Assembly (NCBI RefSeq): GCF_000350225.1
Contig: NW_005179076.1
Span: 34,960-98,959, forward strand
Length of the DNA: 64,000 bases
Source of the DNA: Chondrus crispus
Taxonomy: Eukaryota > Rhodophyta > Florideophyceae > Gigartinales > Gigartinaceae
Reading direction: 5' to 3'
Part shown: piece by piece, positions 62,815 through 64,000 of the stretch
Layout of the letters: each line of letters opens with the position of its first letter
Position numbering within the stretch: the stretch's first letter is position 1
Program-made: the position numbers and the translations under genes
Notes under the pieces: generated by a model
Told to the model about the DNA's origin: nothing
Databases searched by the model: none
The model's input: the letters and a program-made list of their open reading frames with translations, nothing else

Positions 62815-64000
62815 TCATGTGTGAAATGCCCCATGGAAGCTTGGCGGTAACCGCATGGGCAGCTCAGCGCGTGCAACCTCAGTCATAGCACGAGCGTCCA
62901 GAACGAGCAAGGCAGAGCTATCCTTCAGGTCGTCCAGTGCCAGCACTACAAGACAGCCGGCATCCTCTTCATTACCACTCGGATCTGGGACAAAAATGGG
63001 TTCTCCAAAAGTCCGTTGCGGCAACACATAAGACGTAACGATTCCAGTGTCCACATTCACTTTTGCTATACTACTACTGAATTGCTTCCCGTCGTTATCA
63101 GAAACGCCAAATACATAGTGGTATGGTCTTTCCCGTTTCCTTGGCGAGACTGTAGCAAACTCCAAGGCTACGTCCGCCAGTACCCGAAATGATGCCTTTG
63201 GCATAGAGGTCGAGTAGCGGGCGCCGACATCTGCTATGTTGGGGAGTGTGAATCTCACGGGTTTGACTCGGGCTACGTTGCCTCCCTGCGTCATATTGTC
63301 TATCCACAGTTCTTGTAGAATTTTACAATCGCTGAACAAAGACCGATCAATCATGATATCGCCATCCTGTTCAAACGCATTAAAAGTGTGAAAGTTGAAG
63401 AATTGTTCGTGCTCATACTCGGCGACGATACCGCCAGATTGTCTATTGATCACGACGAACCTGGTTGGAGTGTTTGGTCTCATTTCACAAGCCTCAGTGA
63501 ACGATTTTCCCCGCAACAGAGGGAAAAGATCAATCTGAGCCGGGCCCATGGCCATGATGACATAACTCTTCGTGAGCGCTAAACTGTGCATGTAGTAGGT
63601 GAAGTCCTTGACTTTAGCCAAAACATTTGCCTTGCCTGAAGAATCGATGCGGAACACGGTGTACTCCGTCTTGACCGGGCTGTAGTTGGCCATGCAGTTG
63701 AAGTACTCACCAGTGACGTCATCCAGAGTCCCATGCGACAGGCACATGCTTTTGTCCAACTCGGGACTAAAGTAGGAAAAGTCGTACCTGTCGGTAACCC
63801 GCAGCGTTTCTGGATCCAGCTTGTGAATGACATTTGCATCCGTGCTCGCATTGAGAATGCCCCTCGTCGGTAGCTTTTCCAGGGTGACGCTCGTGTTGAA
63901 CGGCACATCACCAAGCTTGGGATCTTTCGTCAGTGGCCCGAACGCGTGCATCAGACGACCAAACGCACTCTCCGGGCGCTGTCGCATTGAAATATGAATT
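62815..64000 (-). CDS. Carotenoid cleavage oxygenase (RPE65/CCD family), 5' partial
   Basis: The frame is open to the right edge of the window, so the start lies outside; the ATG at 63987 need not be the start. About 390 C-terminal residues are present. They include the family's iron-ligand His regions: DLSHGTLDD-type segment (LSHGTLDD), YMHSLALTKSYVIMA, FNFHTFNAFE and, at the end, PPSFHGAFHT. NTSVTLEKL and LDPETLRV at the left of the domain are standard. These enzymes split carotenoids or other conjugated double bonds with a four-His non-haem iron. The substrate cannot be deduced. Convergent with the hydrolase gene. Confidence 0.85.
   Translation of the reverse strand, partial: IHISMRQRPESAFGRLMHAFGPLTKDPKLGDVPFNTSVTLEKLPTRGILNASTDANVIHKLDPETLRVTDRYDFSYFSPELDKSMCLSHGTLDDVTGEYFNCMANYSPVKTEYTVFRIDSSGKANVLAKVKDFTYYMHSLALTKSYVIMAMGPAQIDLFPLLRGKSFTEACEMRPNTPTRFVVINRQSGGIVAEYEHEQFFNFHTFNAFEQDGDIMIDRSLFSDCKILQELWIDNMTQGGNVARVKPVRFTLPNIADVGARYSTSMPKASFRVLADVALEFATVSPRKRERPYHYVFGVSDNDGKQFSSSIAKVNVDTGIVTSYVLPQRTFGEPIFVPDPSGNEEDAGCLVVLALDDLKDSSALLVLDARAMTEVARAELPMRLPPSFHGAFHT

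Noticed and set aside
1-64000. tRNA or rRNA genes
   Set aside because: No convincing tRNA arm pattern (B-box GGTTCGAATCC type) or rRNA sequence was seen on either strand by eye. A covariance search was not possible.

Overview
The window is nuclear DNA of an intron-poor eukaryote. Long intron-free genes (a CPSF100-like processing factor, a 994-residue methyltransferase-SET protein) sit beside genes with one short intron (85 and 95 bases; branch sites read CTAAC, 3' ends AG). A carotenoid-oxygenase-like gene, a TIR-TKL kinase, a HERP-like protein, few introns and many LTR elements would fit a red alga. An early-diverging fungus is the alternative (6-Cys peptide motif, telomere-helicase-like gene). 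This is a guess from gene content only.

Region 1-2300 is the end of an HDAC-like reading frame followed by nested tandem repeats. 2400-5100 holds a TATA-driven unknown gene whose 3' end carries a 190-bp tandem duplication, and a small acidic protein exon. 6000-21500 is an accessory island. It has a putative 2OG-Fe(II) dioxygenase, a ParB-like protein, three evenly spaced palindromes, a bacterial-type amino-DNA-methyltransferase fused to a SET domain, and a degraded tyrosine-recombinase-like/RecQ-like helicase gene. The theme is DNA and chromatin modification plus recombination.

21500-29300 is decayed DNA: a 26-bp satellite with a 130-bp higher-order unit, a pogo-like transposase fossil, a WD40 pseudogene, a small secreted 6-Cys peptide gene and a Harbinger-like MITE. 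29373-36662 is a Ty3/gypsy-type LTR element with a 5-bp target duplication. Between pol and one LTR, on the opposite strand, it carries an open 477-codon frame whose N-terminus copies the histone H3 tail. 38265-41883 is two GC-rich, strand-skewed repeat units, broken by an assembly gap. A Ty1/copia-type element (41889-49184) is inserted at the end of the second unit. It too carries an antisense frame between pol and its 3' LTR. The two antisense proteins share a Cys...His...Asp domain resembling a papain-like peptidase, although the two elements belong to different superfamilies.

49200-64000 is ordinary host DNA: a HERP-like ER ubiquitin-like protein, an N-myristoylatable TIR-TKL kinase, CPSF100/CPSF2, a membrane-anchored prolyl-oligopeptidase-like hydrolase with one intron, and a carotenoid oxygenase cut by the window edge.

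The strongest candidates for an undescribed system are the antisense accessory genes of the LTR elements (H3-tail mimic plus shared protease-like domain) and, second, the ParB / palindrome / methyltransferase-SET / dioxygenase island.
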